Shown: in pieces, positions 4,331-6,459 of the stretch
How positions within the stretch are numbered: the first letter of the stretch is position 1
How the letters are laid out: every line of letters starts with the position of its first letter
Assembly (NCBI GenBank): GCA_947038135.1
Contig: CAMQVM010000094.1
Location: forward strand, 1-6,459
Reading direction: 5' to 3'
Source of the DNA: an uncultured Rikenellaceae bacterium
GTDB taxonomy: Bacteria; Bacteroidota; Bacteroidia; Bacteroidales; Rikenellaceae
DNA length: 6,459 bases
Notes under the pieces: generated by a model
Database searches by the model: none
What the model saw: the letters and a program-made list of their open reading frames with translations, nothing else
Told to the model about the DNA's origin: nothing
Translations under genes and position numbers: made by a program

Positions 4331-6459
4331 AGTAAATGTCAGATTATCTAAATTTAAGCAACTATTTAATCTGTTAGGGTTATCAATTATATTGATAACA
4401 GTGATGCTGCCAAAAGCAGCATATTCAATGCAAGAGTCGAAAATTACCCTAGTATTGAACAATGTAACAATCAAAGAGATCATAGAAGAGATCAAAAGTC
4501 AGACAGAATACTCCTTTTTTGTAGATGCCGAAGATGTTAAGTTAAACAAAAAAATCTCTGTAAACCTTGAAAATAGGTCTATAAATGATGTTCTTGATAC
4601 AATTATTGAAGAAGGTGGGTTAACTTACACAATCTCTAATAGCCGTATCACTTTAACATCGGTTAAAAACAAACCTAAAGCATCAAGTAGCACAAAAGTC
4701 AAACAAAATGATGTTGTGTCGGGTACTGTTCTTACAGCTGCTGGAGAGCCTATATCAGGCGTTACAGTAGTTGTTAAAGGCACTACAATCGGCAATTTAA
4801 CAAATTTAGAGGGGCAGTATTCACTTAATAATGTACCCCTAGGTTCGGTTGTGCAATTTATATTTTTTGGGCTTAAAACTCAAGATGTTAAGTTTACAGG
4901 AAAACCAACTATTGATGTAGTTATGCAAGAGTCGGCACTAAATCTTGATGAGGTTGTTATAGTTGGTTATGGCTCACAAAAGAAGATCAACCTTACAGGG
5001 TCGGTCGCAACAGTTAGCGCATCAGATGTAGTAGATCGTGGTGTTACATCGGTATCTGCTAGCCTTCAAGGGTTGGTTCCTGGTATGACTGTTGTTCAGT
5101 CGAGCGGTGCTCCAGGTGCTGATAGTGGCACTATACGTATTCGTGGTGTTGGTACGCTCAACAACTCTAGCCCTTTGATTCTTGTAGATGGTATTGAGGG
5201 GTCGATGGATAACCTTGATGTTAATGAAATAGAGAGCTTTTCAGTGTTGAAAGATGCTGCTTCTGCTTCAATATATGGCTCTAAGGCTGCAAATGGTGTA
5301 ATTTTGATAAGCACTAAGCGAGGCAAAAAAGGCGATTTTACGGTTAATTATAGTAGTAATATAGGTTGGCAAAGTGCTAACGAGCGCCCAGAGTATTTAA
5401 ACTCGGCAGATTATGCAACGCTTTATAATACTGCTCTATCGTATAACGACAAAGACCCACGCTTTACTAATGAGGAGATACAAAAGTTTAGAGACGGCTC
5501 AGATCCTTATAACTACCCTGACACCGATTGGTTAGGTCTGTTTTATGTAGGATCAGGGTTTCAGCATACCCACAATATAAATATGTCGGGAGGTAGTGAC
5601 AAAGCTACATATATGTCTTCTATCGGTTTTCAAGATCAAAAAGGTATCATTGACCATACGGGCAATAAGAAGTTTAACTTTCGTACTAATGTAGATTATA
5701 AAATCTCTGAAAAACTTCTTATATCAGCAAATATATCTTATGTTAATAGTGAGGTTGAAGAGCCAACAAACCCTTATGTTGGAGGACAAACGGCGATTAT
5801 AAATGAGGTGAACTCTATATCACCATGGGTTCCATACAAAAATGAAGATGGCACTTATGGAACTATCCCAAATGGTAATCCTATTGCATGGATGGATCTT
5901 GGTGGTACAACCAACTGGACTCACCACACCTTAACAAACCTTGCCTCTATATCGTATGATATAACCGACGATTTGGTTATTAAGGCGCAGGGCTCTTATA
6001 GGGCAAACTTAGATAGCTCAACAGAGTTTCGTAAAGATATTCAATATAACCCAAACAAATATCATGGACCAAATTTAATGCAGCTGAATAACTCTGAAAC
6101 AACAATGATGACCTCTGATATCACCTTGAATTATGATAAAAAAGTAGGGAATCATACTATTGGTGTTTTGGCAGGTTTTCATACTGAAGAGTGGATGTAT
6201 CAAACAACTTACGCATATCGTCAAGGGTTTCCAAATAACAATATGACAGATATAAATGCAGGCTCTACTGATGGGCAGAAAAACTCAGGCTACTCACGTG
6301 ATAATGCAATGGTTTCGTGGTTTGGTCGTCTAAATTATGATTATGCAGGTAAGTATCTGTTTGAAGCTAATGTTCGTGCCGACGCCTCTTCACGCTTTGC
6401 AAAGGGGCACCGTTGGGGTTACTTTCCATCTTTTTCGGGTGCTTGGCGGGTATCTGAAG
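4308..6459 (+). CDS. SusC-like TonB-dependent receptor with STN signalling domain (3' partial)
   Basis: The frame stays open from the ATG at 4308 to the right edge, giving 717 residues of an outer-membrane receptor that imports glycan fragments using TonB energy. A signal peptide covers about 1-40 (basic start, hydrophobic LFNLLGLSIILITVML, then KAAYS). An STN domain follows (about 45-115), marking it as a transducer that also signals to FecR. Next are a CarboxypepD_reg-like domain (about 137-207), the SusC segment LDEVVIVGYGSQKK (213-226), and the plug (about 227-338) with IRIRGVGTLNNSSPLILVDG and VLKDAASASIYGSKAANG. Barrel strands begin at about 343 and are cut off after FPSFSGAWRVSE. Typical SusC proteins with STN exceed 1000 residues, so roughly a third is missing. 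An in-frame TAA at 4293 rules out a longer start. It lies 131 nt after fecR. Substrate is not evident. Confidence 0.96.
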   Translation, partial: MKKNFTTKVNVRLSKFKQLFNLLGLSIILITVMLPKAAYSMQESKITLVLNNVTIKEIIEEIKSQTEYSFFVDAEDVKLNKKISVNLENRSINDVLDTIIEEGGLTYTISNSRITLTSVKNKPKASSSTKVKQNDVVSGTVLTAAGEPISGVTVVVKGTTIGNLTNLEGQYSLNNVPLGSVVQFIFFGLKTQDVKFTGKPTIDVVMQESALNLDEVVIVGYGSQKKINLTGSVATVSASDVVDRGVTSVSASLQGLVPGMTVVQSSGAPGADSGTIRIRGVGTLNNSSPLILVDGIEGSMDNLDVNEIESFSVLKDAASASIYGSKAANGVILISTKRGKKGDFTVNYSSNIGWQSANERPEYLNSADYATLYNTALSYNDKDPRFTNEEIQKFRDGSDPYNYPDTDWLGLFYVGSGFQHTHNINMSGGSDKATYMSSIGFQDQKGIIDHTGNKKFNFRTNVDYKISEKLLISANISYVNSEVEEPTNPYVGGQTAIINEVNSISPWVPYKNEDGTYGTIPNGNPIAWMDLGGTTNWTHHTLTNLASISYDITDDLVIKAQGSYRANLDSSTEFRKDIQYNPNKYHGPNLMQLNNSETTMMTSDITLNYDKKVGNHTIGVLAGFHTEEWMYQTTYAYRQGFPNNNMTDINAGSTDGQKNSGYSRDNAMVSWFGRLNYDYAGKYLFEANVRADASSRFAKGHRWGYFPSFSGAWRVSE

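Noticed and set aside
4298..4351. Second upstream ATG, 17 codons, running out of frame through the receptor start
   Set aside because: It has no ribosome binding site and encodes no recognisable peptide; an ATG in AT-rich leader sequence is easily due to chance.
4292..4495. Minus-strand open frame of 67 codons opposite the receptor N-terminus
   Set aside because: It lies over the receptor's signal peptide and STN domain, shows no recognisable domain, and is best explained as a shadow of the receptor gene.
5096..5326. Minus-strand open frame of 76 codons opposite the receptor plug
   Set aside because: The + strand here encodes highly typical SusC plug sequence; the reverse frame has no independent support.

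Overview
The window comes from an AT-rich Bacteroidota genome. The evidence is a SusC-type TonB-dependent receptor with the family's DEVV-x-VGYG segment, a Bacteroidota-type ECF sigma factor paired with a FecR anti-sigma factor, a GH2 enzyme of the kind found in polysaccharide utilization loci (PULs), weak ribosome binding sites and TAnnTTTG-type promoter boxes. A marine or gut Bacteroidales/Marinilabiliales-like host is plausible, but the sequence does not settle the genus.

Layout, all genes on the + strand: (1) 2-2221, a GH2 glycosidase (beta-galactosidase-like) whose 5' end lies outside the window; (2) 2222-2550, a non-coding gap with two successive hairpins, the second a good terminator, then a candidate promoter; (3) 2551-3117, an ECF sigma factor; (4) 3181-4176, a FecR-like anti-sigma factor with one membrane segment; (5) 4177-4307, a leader with a strong hairpin; (6) 4308 to the right edge, a SusC-like receptor with an N-terminal STN signalling domain, 717 residues visible and open at the 3' end. 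A SusD-like lipoprotein gene would be expected just beyond the right edge.

Genes 3, 4 and 6 form a cell-surface signalling relay. When the receptor binds its glycan, its periplasmic STN domain is expected to engage the C-terminal half of FecR. FecR then releases or activates the ECF sigma factor, which turns on the receptor operon. The GH2 enzyme upstream probably belongs to the same PUL, but it appears to end its own transcription unit.

The most interesting signal is on the minus strand of the fecR-susC gap. A promoter-like pair (TTTG, 18 nt, TAACTTTG) overlaps the receptor's start codon and faces backwards. About 45-75 nt downstream of its predicted start there is a 13-bp perfect hairpin followed by a T run, which reads as an intrinsic terminator only on the minus strand. 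Together they predict an RNA of about 80 nt antisense to the receptor leader. This resembles DonS, the short antisense RNA that represses an ECF/anti-sigma-controlled susC-like operon in Bacteroides fragilis.
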